Assembly: GCA_047967505.1 (NCBI GenBank)
Contig: CM106538.1
Source of the DNA: Dipteris shenzhenensis
Lineage: Eukaryota; Polypodiophyta; Polypodiopsida; Gleicheniales
Strand: one strand, 5' to 3'
DNA length: 64,000 bases
The translations under genes and the position numbers were made by a program. Shown here piece after piece: positions 22,177 to 34,105 of the stretch; position 1 is the stretch's first letter, and each line of letters starts with the position of its first letter. The notes under the pieces were generated by a model, which did no database searches, was not told where the DNA came from, and was given only the letters and a program-made list of their open reading frames with translations.

Positions 22177-24129
22177 ATATCGAGACTATCTTTTTTTCAA
22201 TGGTTATATCAATGATACTTTCTACCATAGATAAATGTTATTTTTGCATATTTTATAAGAAAATTATATTTTTAAAAATTGGCTAATTTGAAAATGTCAT
22301 CAAGCACCTCAAAAATTGCAAAGCAATGCCGAAATAATTGTGATCACCTACATGAGAAAATATTATGTGAATGTGCATGATATAAGGGTACCATAAGTAG
22401 ATAAGTTTGCATAGCTAATAAGAATATTTGAGCCTATGGGCATCTCAAACCACAAACACATGTCCAAAATAATGAAGTTCATTATTTCCTAAATAATTGG
22501 CTTTATGTGACATTTGAAATCTTTTTCAATATGTAGATATTTTATTTTAAGGTGGTAAAGAGGAACCAGATGAAAGGTGACATGTTGCATTACATTATCG
22601 ACCCTCTGAATCACAATTACACCAAAACTATCGATGTTTGCTAAAAGAGGCAAACATAGCTATTACATTGAAAAGACACAAATAAACAAATAAATAAAAT
22701 TGAATTGACAAAACTTCAATTGCAAAATAAATAAAAATGAATTAACAAAATTTAAGTTGCAAAACTACCAAAGTTGGAGGGAAAGAGGAGAAAAAAAGAG
22801 GCAAAGGGAAGGGCTAAAATAGAGGAAAAAAGAGGGATGTAGAAAAAAGAGGGATGCATTTGTACCCTAAATATTGTTGACAATAGCCCATTAATAGATC
22901 TTGGAAACATGGTTTGTAAGCCTTGGAATATGATTGTAGCTTCATTAACTGAGAGATACTCTTCTTGAATACCATGTATCCACTGCTTATCTTTAACCTA
23001 TTAACCACAGACACAAGGGGAAAAAAATGACGACACATGGCAGCTTGGAGGAGAAGAGCTTGCCACATGTGACAAAGAAGGAGCTCTTGGATAGAGGCTT
23101 AGATAGGGGAGGAGGTGGAAAGACAAGAGGCAGCTTTGGGAGGAAGGAGAAGATAGAAGGTCAATGGAATGGAGGAGATGGAAGTTCACCTTTGGGAGGA
23201 AAGAGGAGATGGAAGGTCAATGGAATGAAAGGAGGAGATGAAAGGTCTCAAAGCCATGGGTTAAGACTTAGCCAAAATTTCAAAAGCCAATCCACGTATG
23301 CAAGGTGAATTGATTAGCAATTTAGGATAATAAGTGCAATGCACATGAATAAATTGTGTCATTACCTAACAAAGTTACTAGCAACATTGAGTCATGAAAA
23401 ATATTCACTAAATTGTGCAGGCTTGTTTTCTCTATAAAACGTTAAAATTAGATTTTTTTTAAGAAAAATGAGGAAAAAAAACAGAAATTACTTTGAATTG
23501 GTTTTTAAAAACTAACTTTTGATCTTTTTAAAGCATATTTCATCATAATAAATCATCAAAACCTGTAAAAATTTATAAACGTTATGCAAAATAAACAACT
23601 TGCTATTGCATGTCAATAATAATACAAGAAAACCTTCCATACATGACTCAAAATCATACTCTCTTCCTTAGGGCTAAGAGGGATGTTTGACTTTTTTCTT
23701 TAAAATATCTATGGTTTTTTTACGCAAGTGACTAGATTTTTCCAAATCAAATCCATACACAAGGATATCTACATTTTGCACATTGAGCATGTCCACATGT
23801 AGATGACTACAACTTTTCTTTCCCTTTTTGCTTTATTTAAACATCTCTAGATCATAATTTCCTTTGAGAGAATCTTTTCATGTTGTTCAGTGCCAATGCA
23901 CTTCCACAGTAGAGCGAAAACATTGAGTTCTCAAAAACCTTTCATGACTTTTGCCAACCAAAATGGATGATTTTTGCAACCAAATTGGATGATTCTTCTC
24001 ATCATTGGTGGGGCAAACATAGCAATTATTGCTCCCTCATGGAGCTCATTTACATTTCCCTCCCACATTTATTTCTCTTGTTGTCAACAGTTTGAGATCT
24101 TTCTAAGTCCAACATACATTTCAATTGTT
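22177..24129. other. AT-rich stretch, no gene seen
   Basis: Only short chance ORFs. A Gly/Glu-rich ORF at 23027-23308 lies on a repeated ggaggagatggaag word and is not credible as a gene. Confidence 0.5.
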
Positions 24130-25350
24130 TCTCCATGAATCATTCCTCTATACTAAATAATTAGAACCACTAGTTGCCACTGTATTGGTTTTTGTAGGAA
24201 GTCCACTTTGGGCCACATAAATTGAACAACTTGTTGAAAGGAATTGTTTTCCAGATCTTCAATGAGTTTCTCTTGCTTCACAAAAAACAATTCCCACCAT
24301 CCTAATGAGCTTGCTAGAAAATATGCATGCGTAGCATTTATTGTTTTAAACAAGCTCTAAAGAAAATCAATCAAGCGATTCTCCTTTTGAGACTTTAGCA
24401 TCTCATTCTTGGAAGAGAGAAACATTTAGTTTGCTCGGGTAATCCCATGTCATAGAACAAACAATAAAAAGTTGAGACTTTCCTCTATAATTTCTATACT
24501 TAGTCGTGGAATGTATGCATAATGTAACAAAGAGCAAATTTGAGGAAGATCAAAAGCACTTTTCTTTGCCAATTTGATAGAGAATCTACTAAACATTTGG
24601 TCAATCTAATCATGTGTGTGCCCCACCAACAAAAACCCATGCACTAACATATTAAAGCATGCAAGCAACACTTGATTTTTGTTATATCTACTAGTGTTAT
24701 CTAGTTGTAAGTATAGAAAAATCGGTACATCAACCTACACTCTCTAATGAGCTTTTGAATAAATGTGACTATCAAGTTTGGATCATTGTGAATGCTAGGA
24801 AAATTTATAAAGACTTTATCTGACATGACACCATTGAATACTAATGCTCCAACCACATGAAGTTGGATAATATTTTCTTCCTTCAAAATTTTTGGCAGAC
24901 GTAGGAAATGAAGCAACATGGTTTTTTTAAATCCATTCCATAAATGACCAAGCCCAAGTACTTATCCTTTTAATCCAAGTTTTTTTTTCTATGTTTTGTT
25001 AATTTCTGGCACTCTGTGCTTCGTTGTTTTCTATGCATCTTCAAAGCTTGTAGAATGGGCATTACAACAAACATTAAAAGGTTTAATAAACAAGTGCAAA
25101 ATAAAACCATCATTCATTATAACACAAGACAAAGCTCTAAATTTAATTATTCAATCTTACCCTTTTCTTGTGCACTCTTTGTTGTATCCCACTTTGCTTT
25201 CAATTTGCATAATTTGGCAAACACCCATCCTGCTCTTTTTGGGAATTTTCACATTTGAAAAATATTGTCTCCATAACCATAGGAATGAGGGACATGAAAG
25301 AGTGTGGTTCACTTTGTCCCTCATTAACTCCACATAAAGATTGTACACTT
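24130..25350 (-). pseudogene. Decayed DUF7869-type gene
   Basis: Reading - from 25348, several frames together follow the order of plant DUF7869-domain proteins: WRQYFSNVKIPKKSRMGVC (25270-25210), a GMD block (LVIYGMDLKKPCC, about 24940), FLRLPKILKEENIIQLHVVG then FINFPSIHNDPN (24910-24780), YLQLDNTSRYNKNQ (about 24715-24675), and GFLLVGHTHD then IDQMFSRFS (about 24640-24580). A stop (TAG) follows HTHD. Further C-terminal pieces reach 24153. At least three frameshifts and several stops are present. Function is not established for the family. The spaced Asp residues (GMD, LDN, HTHD-ID) suggest an RNase H-fold, transposase-like enzyme, which is my inference. Confidence 0.7.
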
Positions 25351-25884
25351 CTCTTATGTAAAATTGTTTGGCAAATGAGTGAAGCTAGAGTTAGGGAGTA
25401 CTTCCCCATTAAACAATACAAACTTTTCTAGACACTTCCTTAGAATACAAAGTTGTGATGTCTCATCAATATTGAAAGCCTTAGGGATGCAGCAAGTGTA
25501 GCTTTGTACCTTATTTATGGAAGTCATGATCCCATTTAAAACCTAGGTTGTATTTTATTAGAGGCAACTCCTCAATTGTGGTTGTCCACATTCACTAGGG
25601 ATTCCTCTTCCATGGTTGCTTGCCATTCAAGTTGTTTTATAGCTTCTTGACAAGATAAACATCACGGATCTCCATGACCTTTCCCATAGGGGCATATTTG
25701 GCAATGTAACTCCAATTGTTAGGAATCTTCTTATCTTCTAAGCTATGCAAGAGCTCTTTGCAATATACTTGCAACATATGAGTAAGTGATTTTTTTTTAC
25801 ATAATAGCCTTCCCTTTTCTAGGGGATTATGACTGCCATAAGACACACTTGTAAATGACTCTTTGGGCATTGAAGGAGGCATAC

Positions 25885-26640
25885 TAGGCTAATAACATAG
25901 CTTCTCATAAAAAATCCATCACTAGAGAATAAGATGCCTTGTAGCAAGATCCAATACCCTGTATGCTTTTGCATGTCATCACTATATCCCATGAGAACAT
26001 ACCTTTGAGACTTGGCATCTAGCTTCCAACTCAATGAGCAAAAATAATAGAATCAAGTATTCTCAGTAGCGACCTCCTTTTGTATAAGGTTCTATAAATT
26101 AGCAATAGGAAACATGATCATGAGATATATTGTACTATTACATGCTTTAGATTAATATCAATGTGGGAAATGCTTCTCTTTAATTATTTAGTGGCCTATT
26201 TCAAAACTTACTATGATCTTACTCTCAACCACACCATCTTGTTGGCTGGTATACCTACATGAAAGTTCTCTTCTAATCTTGAGGTGCTTGCAAAATTATT
26301 AAGCAGATGAGACTTGTACTCACCATCATTGTCACATCTCATGTTTTGATGTGCTTGCATATGTACTTCTTCAAGAGTTTTAAAACATTGTAAGTATCCG
26401 AAGGGTTCAAAATTTTAATGTAGGAAATAAATCCATGTCTTTCTAGAGAAATCATCTATAAATATGATATAGTACCATTTTTTGCCAAATGACTGATGAG
26501 GGATTGATGTGAATCTTTCCCCCAAATATCTATATGCACCATATATCTATCTAGATTGTTGTCAAGAAATTTGAGATTAGAATTTGAAAATTTGGTGTGC
26601 TACTACAGGCTGGAGACTAAAGTGGATTTTGGTATATGAG
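25885..26640 (-). pseudogene. pol: Copia fragment F: integrase core and post-integrase block
   Basis: On - the sequence reads YYIIFIDDFSRKTWIYFL (about 26490-26430), then RCDNDGEYKSH (about 26330), then a VVES-containing block (about 26225), the second Asp and Glu region of a copia integrase. After a gap with stops, KLDAKSQRYVLMGYSDD (26030-25975) is the usual post-integrase block. RT does not follow; 25637-25882 is an unassigned 81-codon frame. It adjoins the DUF7869 relic on the same strand. Confidence 0.7.
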
Positions 26641-28375
26641 AGCAATGAGATGTAGATATGAACTGGTGTGCAATTCGAGATCTAGGTGCAATGATGTGTT
26701 CGAAGTGATCAAGGTATTGAATCTAAGAAGGATTTAGGAAGCAAATAAAAAAGGGGTTCTAGAGTACTAACTTAGCAACTAAGTTTGGGACTATGACAGG
26801 ATGAAATACATATACTAGAATGTAGGTGTTAAAATTCAAACACTGGGAGTCAGCTCTAGATAGGGAGGATAAGGCTATCATTGACTTATGTGATAAGATG
26901 CACCTGTGAGATTGAAAATACCCAATCAATGTTTCTAGAGATTCATTGCAAAGAATATTTAAAAAGAGCTTGAAAATTTTTAAAATTCTTATAACAAAAT
27001 CACTGAAATAAAATCACTAACGACAACCAACACTAGTGAACTATGCACTAGGGAACTATGCACTATGGCTATGAACTATGCCCAAAAACTATGTCTAGGT
27101 CACTATCAAGCTAGAAATAATCTCTTAGAGAAAAAAAATCAAATATCTTAAGTGAAACTAGAATATAACAACAATGGACCTCAACAAGTTGATGAGCTTG
27201 AAGAATGTCTTGTTAGATCGAGCATAAATAGGTATGAAAAGTAGAAAAGGCTATAAATAGGTGTGAATACCTCAAACTATTCTAAGTTGTCACCCCATGC
27301 GACCGTGAGACTAAGCCACCTTAGCAAGTACTATGGTCATCTTACATGAGCAAGCCTTATGCAAGTACACGATATTAAACCTTTGTGTCAATATGGTTTG
27401 ATGAGTAGTTGTCTGGATATAAAAAACCCATGAAAGATGCAAGCATACAACTTACCAGATCATTGCTATGCAGCCATGATGCGTACTGGCATCCATCTCG
27501 ATCAGCAACTGAGTAAAATGGAGCTCCGAATCATTATGGAAAAGGCAGTCGATCTCAAACATGTAGTAGAGGACCACAATACAAGTCTTGTCACCCGTCA
27601 GATGCTCAAAGTGTATTGAGTAGCGCCAGAGTATCTAAGAAGCTATGAAGTCCAAATTAGCTCAAAAAACTACAATGAATTTTCAGGTCATAGAGGATGA
27701 ATACGTGCAAACTGTGTCCCGCCCTTTTGTACATAAGCATACATGCATCGATCAAGTTTGACAGATCTTGCTTGCACAATAGATGAAGGTGCTAGCCATT
27801 GGCAACCCTTATATAGATCCATCGTGCTCAGGCCGACTTGTTCGATCACTCCAAACGATTCGTCTTCATTTGAATAGCCAATTCACATGACTAGTCAGTG
27901 AATCGACTTAGCCAAATTTTCATGCTTGTAAAAATTAAAACTTGGTAGAATTGCCAGCGTTGTATAACGATATACATTCAAAGTAATAGACAATGGCCTC
28001 TTTATTAAACAAGGGTACTTTTTGTTATGGTTAAGTAAACTATGTATAAGCCATGACCAAATTTCTTGTCTATCCACTTTATCAAGTAGGTAGTATAAAT
28101 TCTTGTGTGCTAGAGGGGATTTACCTTATCCTTTGTTACGACAAATAGACAATGGACTTCATAAAGCTCATTTGTTAGTCACATTTTTCCGTATCCAAGA
28201 TATTCAAATGTTTTTCCATTCATAAAAGAGAAACATGAATAACTTGTACCAACGTCATGCTCGATACCAAAGCTTTAGTTGCTCTTATATCATGTATGTT
28301 ATGGAAAACACATGGATGAGCATGATCATAAATGTAGCACACCGTCCTCTCAGTATACACACTTAATGAAAACAC

Positions 28376-28378
<3 letters not shown>
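26641..28378. other. No gene seen
   Basis: AT-rich sequence with short repeated words (aactatgcac near 27040-27090). A 60-codon ORF at 27437-27619 has no family features. Confidence 0.5.

Positions 28379-28446
<68 letters not shown>
28379..28446 (+). repeat. (GT)18(GA)16 microsatellite
   Basis: Uninterrupted GT dinucleotides at 28379-28414 pass directly into GA dinucleotides at 28415-28446. The array stops exactly at the outer edge of copia B's 3' LTR. Confidence 0.95.
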
Positions 28447-28449
<3 letters not shown>

Positions 28450-28728
28450 ACAAATATGGAAAGAGGAGAGGAGAAGCATGGAGATGAGTAGAGAGGGCAC
28501 AACTAGAGAGCACGCCACAAATGACTAACTATACAATAGATTTAGTTGAAAATAAAGAATATCTGCAAACCCCTTTAGGGTTAGGGTTTCCAACCCTTTC
28601 CTTTTTTGCACTCTTTAGGGTTAGGGTTTTCAACCCTTGCCTTTTCAGCACTCTTTTGTGTTAGTGCTATGCACAATATTGAACATGATGTTGAGATTTG
28701 AATCCTCAACACCTTCCCTGAAGATTAA
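28447..28728 (-). mobile_element. Copia B 3' LTR and polypurine tract
   Basis: On - the LTR starts TGTTGAGGATTC at 28711 and ends ttgttCA at 28447, 265 bases, with the purine tract cttcagggaagg just inside (28712-28723). Relative to the 5' LTR (222 bases) it keeps a catgatgttgagattt segment and has a duplicated block of telomere-like sequence (tttagggttagggttt twice, near 28579 and 28614). Confidence 0.9.
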
Positions 28729-28799
28729 CATCATGAAGTAGGCCTTCTCTCAAGATGATGATTACGGGGAATCAAAGAAGGACTAAGCATTACATTCAG

Positions 28800-29490
28800 T
28801 CACACCCCTTTAATAGGAATGTCCTTCCTCTGCATCAAACCAAGAGCTTGTCGGGTGCTTCTCAAAAAGCTCTTTCCCAAGTGGTTTGATAAAGATATTT
28901 GCAACATTCTCTTTGCTGTCATATTGTTGCAATGTGATGTCATCAAGTAACACTCTTTCTCTAATGAAGTGCTCTTTGACATCAATGTGCTTTATCCTAG
29001 AGTGATATATTGTATTCTTGGCTAGCGCTTGAGCCAATTGATTATCACAGTATATTCTTGTTGGCTTTGACTCATCAAAGTAATCTATTTTTGACAATAG
29101 TCTTCCTAGCCACATAGCCTCACATGCACCTATTGTGAGTGCCCAATATTTTTCTTATGTTGAAGACAAAGAAATAGTTGGTTGCTTGTTTGACAACCAT
29201 GATATAGCACCTTATCCAAGGAAAAATGCATATCCTTGTGTGGATCTCTCGATCTCATGATTTCCTGCATAGTCAGTATCATAGTATCCATGCAACCTTG
29301 GATGATTTCCTCTGTATTCTATTCCAAACTGTCTTATACCTCTAATGTATCTCAAGACTCTCCTGGCTACATTCCAGTGAAATTGTTTTGGATTTGCCAT
29401 AAATTGTGTAAGTGAACTTATTGCACAACAAATATTTGACCTCATGATAGTCATATATATAAGAAATCTGATGGTTGCCAATAGTACGTG
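28800..29490 (-). pseudogene. pol: Copia B RNase H
   Basis: Frames 29481-29212 and 29115-28810 read RYIRGIRQFGIEYRG, HGYYDTDYAG, ISLSSTEEKYW, IYCDNQLAQALAKN, HIDVKEHFIRE and IFIKPLGKELF, the full copia RNase H order. One break near 29200 separates them. The domain is much better kept than in copia A. It degrades the RNA strand during reverse transcription. Confidence 0.85.
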
Positions 29491-29499
29491 TCATTGACT

Positions 29500-30240
29500 G
29501 TAGGCTTTTCTAGATCTTTGGTAAGTTTCAAGTTTTGCTCCATGGGATTGGCTATAATCTTGCAATCAGCCATATGAAACTTGTTCAAGAGACTGCCAAC
29601 ATATTTCTGCTCTGGGTCATGAAGGTGCTGTTGAGTCTCTCCAAAACTCAATTCTAAGACAATACTGCATAAGTCCAAGACCTTTCATGTTGAACTTTGG
29701 AGATAAGTCTTGTTTTAGCTTGTTGATGAAGCTATCATTCCTTCCTATCACAATCAGATCATCTACATACAAATGTACAATAGTAATGTCTTCCCCTTGA
29801 ACTTTGTAGTAGAGAGTATGATTTGCATTGGACTTCATGTATCCCAGATTAGCAAAACACTTTGATTCTTCTATATCAACTTCTGGGTACTTGCTTCAAG
29901 CCATAGAGAATTTTCTTGAGATGGCAAACCTGATGCTCTTTCCTTGGTTCAACATACCCTAATGGTTGTTGCATATAGACTTTCTCATCTAGGTAACCAT
30001 TGAGGAAAGCATTTTTGACATCTAACTAGTACACATTCCATCTGCTAAGTGTTGCTAGTGATATCAAAAATCTTATGGCGTCCATCTTTGCTACTAGAGC
30101 ATAAGTCTTATCATAATCTTGACCATATTGTTGTGCAAAACCTTTTAGAAGTAGTCTGGCTTTGTACTTTCAATGCTTCTCGATCTGGATTGTACTTCAC
30201 TTTGTAAACCCAAGTGTTGTTTTTGCACAAAGCTTTATCT
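29500..30240 (-). pseudogene. pol: Copia B reverse transcriptase
   Basis: The palm box LYVDDLIV is intact (about 29769-29746 on -), with SNANHTLYYKVQGED before it and YVGSLLNKFHMADCK after it (29620-29560). The fingers part (30210-29850) is present but split among frames: [24 protein letters not shown]-like and KKSLYGL-like blocks can be recognised with stops. No 241-bp duplication as in copia A. Confidence 0.8.
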
Positions 30241-31430
30241 CTCGAGTATCTCTCCATTCATAGTAGTTTGCCATTCTAGCTTGTCAACTATATCTTTGAA
30301 GTAAACCAGCTCTTCTTTAGCCATGATGGTAGCCATAAGAGAATAATTGGTAGTTTCATTCTGAATTGCTTTCCCTTTTTGAGCATATGTCAATCTGGCT
30401 TGTGGCTTGCTTTCTCTATTAGACCGTCTGAGTTGCTGCTCTGCTGGTGGATTCTCTGGCAATTCTTGCTCTTTGTCATCAACCTTTTCTATAGATGGAG
30501 TAAAGGTGTGTCTATCTCCTATATATTTGATGTTTTCCATTCCGATTCTTCATCAAATATTACATCTCTGAAGATTATGACCTTTTGATTGTTGGGATCA
30601 TACAGCTTGTATGCTTTGCTTTCTTCATCGTAACCAACCATGATGCATTTGCGCAACTTCACATCCATTTTTTTGTGATGATCGTCAGGTATGTGGGTAG
30701 ATGCTATGCAACCAAATATGTGGAGATGCCCAATCTGTGGCTTATAAAACCAGTAAATGCCTTATAAGATGTCATACCTTGAATTGGTTCGGTCGAAAGT
30801 TGATTAAGCAATAGTTTGCAATGGCAATTGCTTATGCCCAATATTGATTCGAAAGATGCTTCTCAAATTGAGCATTGCTCTAGCACTGTCTGCTAAAGTA
30901 CTGCTCTTCCTTTCAGCTATTGCATTCTGCTGAGGAGTATTTGCACACGTAAATTGTCTTTGAATTCCACTAGCAAAAGTTCATGAATGCTGAAGACATG
31001 TATTCACCTCCTCTGTTTGATCTCATGACTTTGATCTTTTTGCATGTTTAGTTCTCAACCATGGCTTTGAATTCTTGAAATCTGGAAAAGACTTCAGATT
31101 TTGCTTTCAAAAAGTAGACCCAACTATATATTTTGTAGTGGTCAATGAAAGTCAAGTAGTAAAGTGATCCATTGATGCTACGGGTCTATGCATAACCCCA
31201 TGCATCTGTATGTATCAAATCAAGAATACCTCGTGCTCGAGAGGTACTTTTACCAAAATTGATTCTCTTTTATTTATTAGAAGCAACATGCTTCACAAAC
31301 TTTTACTGTAGTTTTGAAATTCCAATTTCCATATTCTGGTTTCTCAATTGCATCAAGCTTTTGAAATTGACATGTCCATATCTCTTGTGCCATACTGCGG
31401 AAAGTGGCATTAGTTGTTGTTGATCTGACG
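30235..31430 (-). pseudogene. pol: Copia B pre-integrase and integrase
   Basis: From 31430 on - : pre-integrase zinc block (WHKRYGHVNFKS near 31390-31355, VKHVA near 31290), first Asp kept in LIHTDAWG (about 31215), second Asp position changed to Asn in RSNRGGEY (about 31010), Glu kept in IAERKSST (about 30920). The end is a 101-codon frame (30540-30235), a Gln/Glu-rich linker before RT. Frameshifts near 30960 and 30780. Copia A has lost the other two catalytic residues. Confidence 0.8.
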
Positions 31431-32130
31431 TGGCATGCAAGTCTGGTACTGAAGCTAGCATTTTGAATAAGCATCCTTCCTTGACTACTTTTTCTACTAG
31501 CTGGTATCCTCTAGATTTGTCTCTGATTGTGCATTCATCTCCATTGTAGATGACTCAATAGTTGTGTTCCATCATTTGCCCAACTAACAAGAGGTCCTTA
31601 CTGAGCTTTGGAGCAGTGTAGATAACGTTCTTTGGTCCTTCTAATGGTTTCATCTCTGTGAACCAATCCTAATTCTTTGTCATGTGTGATGATGCACCGA
31701 TGTCGATGCACTTATCAACTTGATAAGTGCATTCCCTTTTGAATTGCCATCAATGTCAAGATACACTATTTCATTCTTTTGCATATCCTCACTTACAAGA
31801 TATATATCCTAAGGTTGAGTAGCATAATGGCTATGACTTGAATATCCACCACAGTGATTTCCTCTTCTATGGAAATTCCCTAAATTATTGCTAGATTGAC
31901 CTCCTTGGTCATACTACTTCATGTGGCAATCTCTTTCATAGTGTCCAAACGACAGTAGTTGCACTGAGTGTTTGACACGTTGGTGGATGCATTCCTTGTT
32001 CCTTGAAATCTTCCTCAATTGGAATGATTTCCTCTTGGATACTGATGTTGATGCTGATTTTGCTGCTGATGACCACTTCTCTAAGATGCTCTACATCTAC
32101 CTTTGCTTCTACATTTACCTCTATCTAAAG
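31431..32130 (-). pseudogene. Copia B protease and zinc knuckle region, badly broken
   Basis: Aligned by position with copia A. The knuckle segment reads QCNYCR near 31960 with later ligands lost, and a His/Gln-rich stretch (32040-32090, coding repeated caucag-type codons) matches A's 12050-12110. The protease site near 31690 is interrupted by a short direct repeat of aacttgataagtgcatt type. Only relics remain. Confidence 0.55.
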
Positions 32131-32833
32131 TTATGAATGCTTGATCATTGGATGGCCTTTGTGTGCTTGATGGCTTGATTCTTGAGTTCTTCACCAAGTA
32201 ACACTGACTTTAATTCTTCTAGTGTTGGAACTTGGGGTTGAATGGCAATACTATGGAGTGGGTTCTCGTATCCCTCTCCTAGTCCATTTAGTATGACTTG
32301 AACCATTTCTTTGGGATTCATAGTCTCTCCTGCCAGTGTGAGTTGATCATTGTAATCCTTGATTCTGAGTAGGTAAGCATGGCTAGTTTCATTGCTATTG
32401 CGGAAAGTCTGGTTCATCTAGTTACTAATGTGAGAATCCTGGATGTGTTCTTAGACTCATAAAGAGTTGCGAACTTATCCCACGCTTCTTTGGATGTCTT
32501 AATTGTATTGAGTTGTCCAAGCATGACATCTTGCACATTCTATTTGATCAAATGATATGCATGTTTATCTTTCTTATCCCATTATGCTTGTGCTCTGGCA
32601 ATGGCAGGATCTACTACAGGTGACACCATTGGTTTAGGTGTAGATCCCTCTGCTTGTGTTGCGCTAATGGTGGGAGTTGCTGTTGGTGCACTAGAGGGTC
32701 GAGGTGTAGACCCATTAACATACTCCCATTTGTCTTGAAGTACAAGAATATCCATTCGGTATTTTCATGTGCCATAATTTGAATTGTCTAACTTAGAAGA
32801 TGTCTCCAAATTGAGGTTGCTAGTGGTAGACAT
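32131..32833 (-). pseudogene. gag: Copia B gag
   Basis: Starts at ATG 32833-32831 with MSTTSNLNLETSSKLDNSNY. A stop replaces the Trp after YGT (TGG to TGA) while copia A keeps Trp there, and copia B keeps Arg where A has its stop. Uninterrupted frame 32417-32145 reads MNQTFRNSNETSHAYLLRIK then LNGLGEGYENPLHS, typical copia gag. A break near 32460 separates the two halves. Confidence 0.85.
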
Positions 32834-33860
32834 TATGCAAAATAGTACTCGAAATGCCTGTGAAAAACACTGTTTGAATCAACTGCAAAACACTGTCTGT
32901 ATCAATTGTAATCTAAAGTACTCATGAAGAAGAACTACAATATATATCCAATCTGTTACAAGGCTTATGTGGCAAATGATGCCTGGAATAGCCAAGAGGA
33001 TTTACAAGGCTCAAAATAGTGTTCACAATGCTAGAAAATAACAATAGGCTTTACAATGGTGGCATGTGAGTGCAAAAATGATATGATGTGCAATCTGCCC
33101 ATTGACAATTATCTAATGCCTTTGAAAACTCTGAAGTTTGCTCACTGAACAGTGGAAGATTGGTTTCTAGGACATGTGATGATGTGAAACTGCATGTGAG
33201 CATAGGGACTAAGGAACTAGTCGGGAATTTTTGGGCAGGGGTTTGAGTGGATGCTTTGGAGTTCTCTCCACGATGGGCAAACTATGCTAAGATCAAAGCT
33301 AGACCAACCGTGAGCAATGAAAAGTAGCAAATAATTATTTGTTTTTTTGTTCCTTTTAGGTGCTGGGTCAGTCGCGTCGATGGAGGTCCACGTTGCCTCT
33401 ACTTGTGATAGGCTTGACTACTACTTAGCGTTAGATGCTGAGTAGTTGCCTTTGAGCCAAGGAGACGTGTCTGCTAACTGCTGCTGATAGGGTTGGCTAC
33501 CAGTCGTGATGAAGCTTTGCTTCAATTTTTGCATTTCAATAGTCTCAAAGCGCTCTCTCTCTCAAAAACAAAGAGATTTGTCTCTCTCAGTATTTTGGAA
33601 TCAACCTTTCTTTCTCTCCCTATCTCTCTCTTAGAGTTGTTAAGGGAAGAATATCTCACACAATACTCTCTCACTCGAAATTAATAAACCAATGAATAGA
33701 AATTTTCTTCAATAACTCTCAAGAAGATGAATGGAAATCTCTCTATGCAAGAGAAGAACGAAAATCTTTCATTAGTGGAATGAAATATGTAAACCTCTCA
33801 ATCTCTCGATGAATCTCTCACACTCTCAAGGGTTGCAATGCCTCAACGGAAGGCAAGGGA
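32834..33860 (-). mobile_element. Copia B leader
   Basis: About 1 kb from primer site to gag. The 5' half is rich in gagaga words, and the 3' half (32834-33370) matches copia A's 10736-11291. The ORF 33493-33684 on + is a low-complexity shadow. Confidence 0.75.
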
Positions 33861-33871
33861 GCTCTAATACC
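33861..33871 (-). promoter_or_regulatory. Copia B primer-binding site
   Basis: The - strand reads GGTATTAGAGC, one change from the initiator-Met tRNA type site (GGTATCAGAGC) used by plant copia elements. It follows the 5' LTR after one base. Confidence 0.85.
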
Positions 33872-33872
33872 G

Positions 33873-34094
33873 TGAACAAATATGGAGAGAGGAGAGGAGA
33901 AGAGTGGAGATGAGGAGAGAGAGCACAGCTAGAGAGCACACCACAAATGACTAACTGTATACTAGATATAGTTGCAAATAAAGAATATATACAAACCCCT
34001 TTAGGGTTAGGGTTAGGGTTAGGATTAGGGTTTCTAACCCTTTCCTTTTTAGAACTTTTGTGTTAGTGCTATGCACAATATTGAATCCTCAACA
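33873..34094 (-). mobile_element. Copia B 5' LTR
   Basis: On - from TGTTGAGGATTC (34094) to atttgttCA (33873), 222 bases. It contains a telomere-like run (tttagggttagggttagggttaggattaggg on +, 34000-34030, given here in words: four imperfect TTAGGG units). Compared with the 3' LTR it lacks about 19 bases near its outer end. No target duplication is evident between the flanks agaga (left) and agcaa (right). Confidence 0.85.
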
Positions 34095-34105
34095 AGCAAG
34101 ACACA

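Noticed and set aside
28446-34099. Five-base target duplication for copia B
   Set aside because: Flanks are agaga and agcaa; they do not match well enough to claim.
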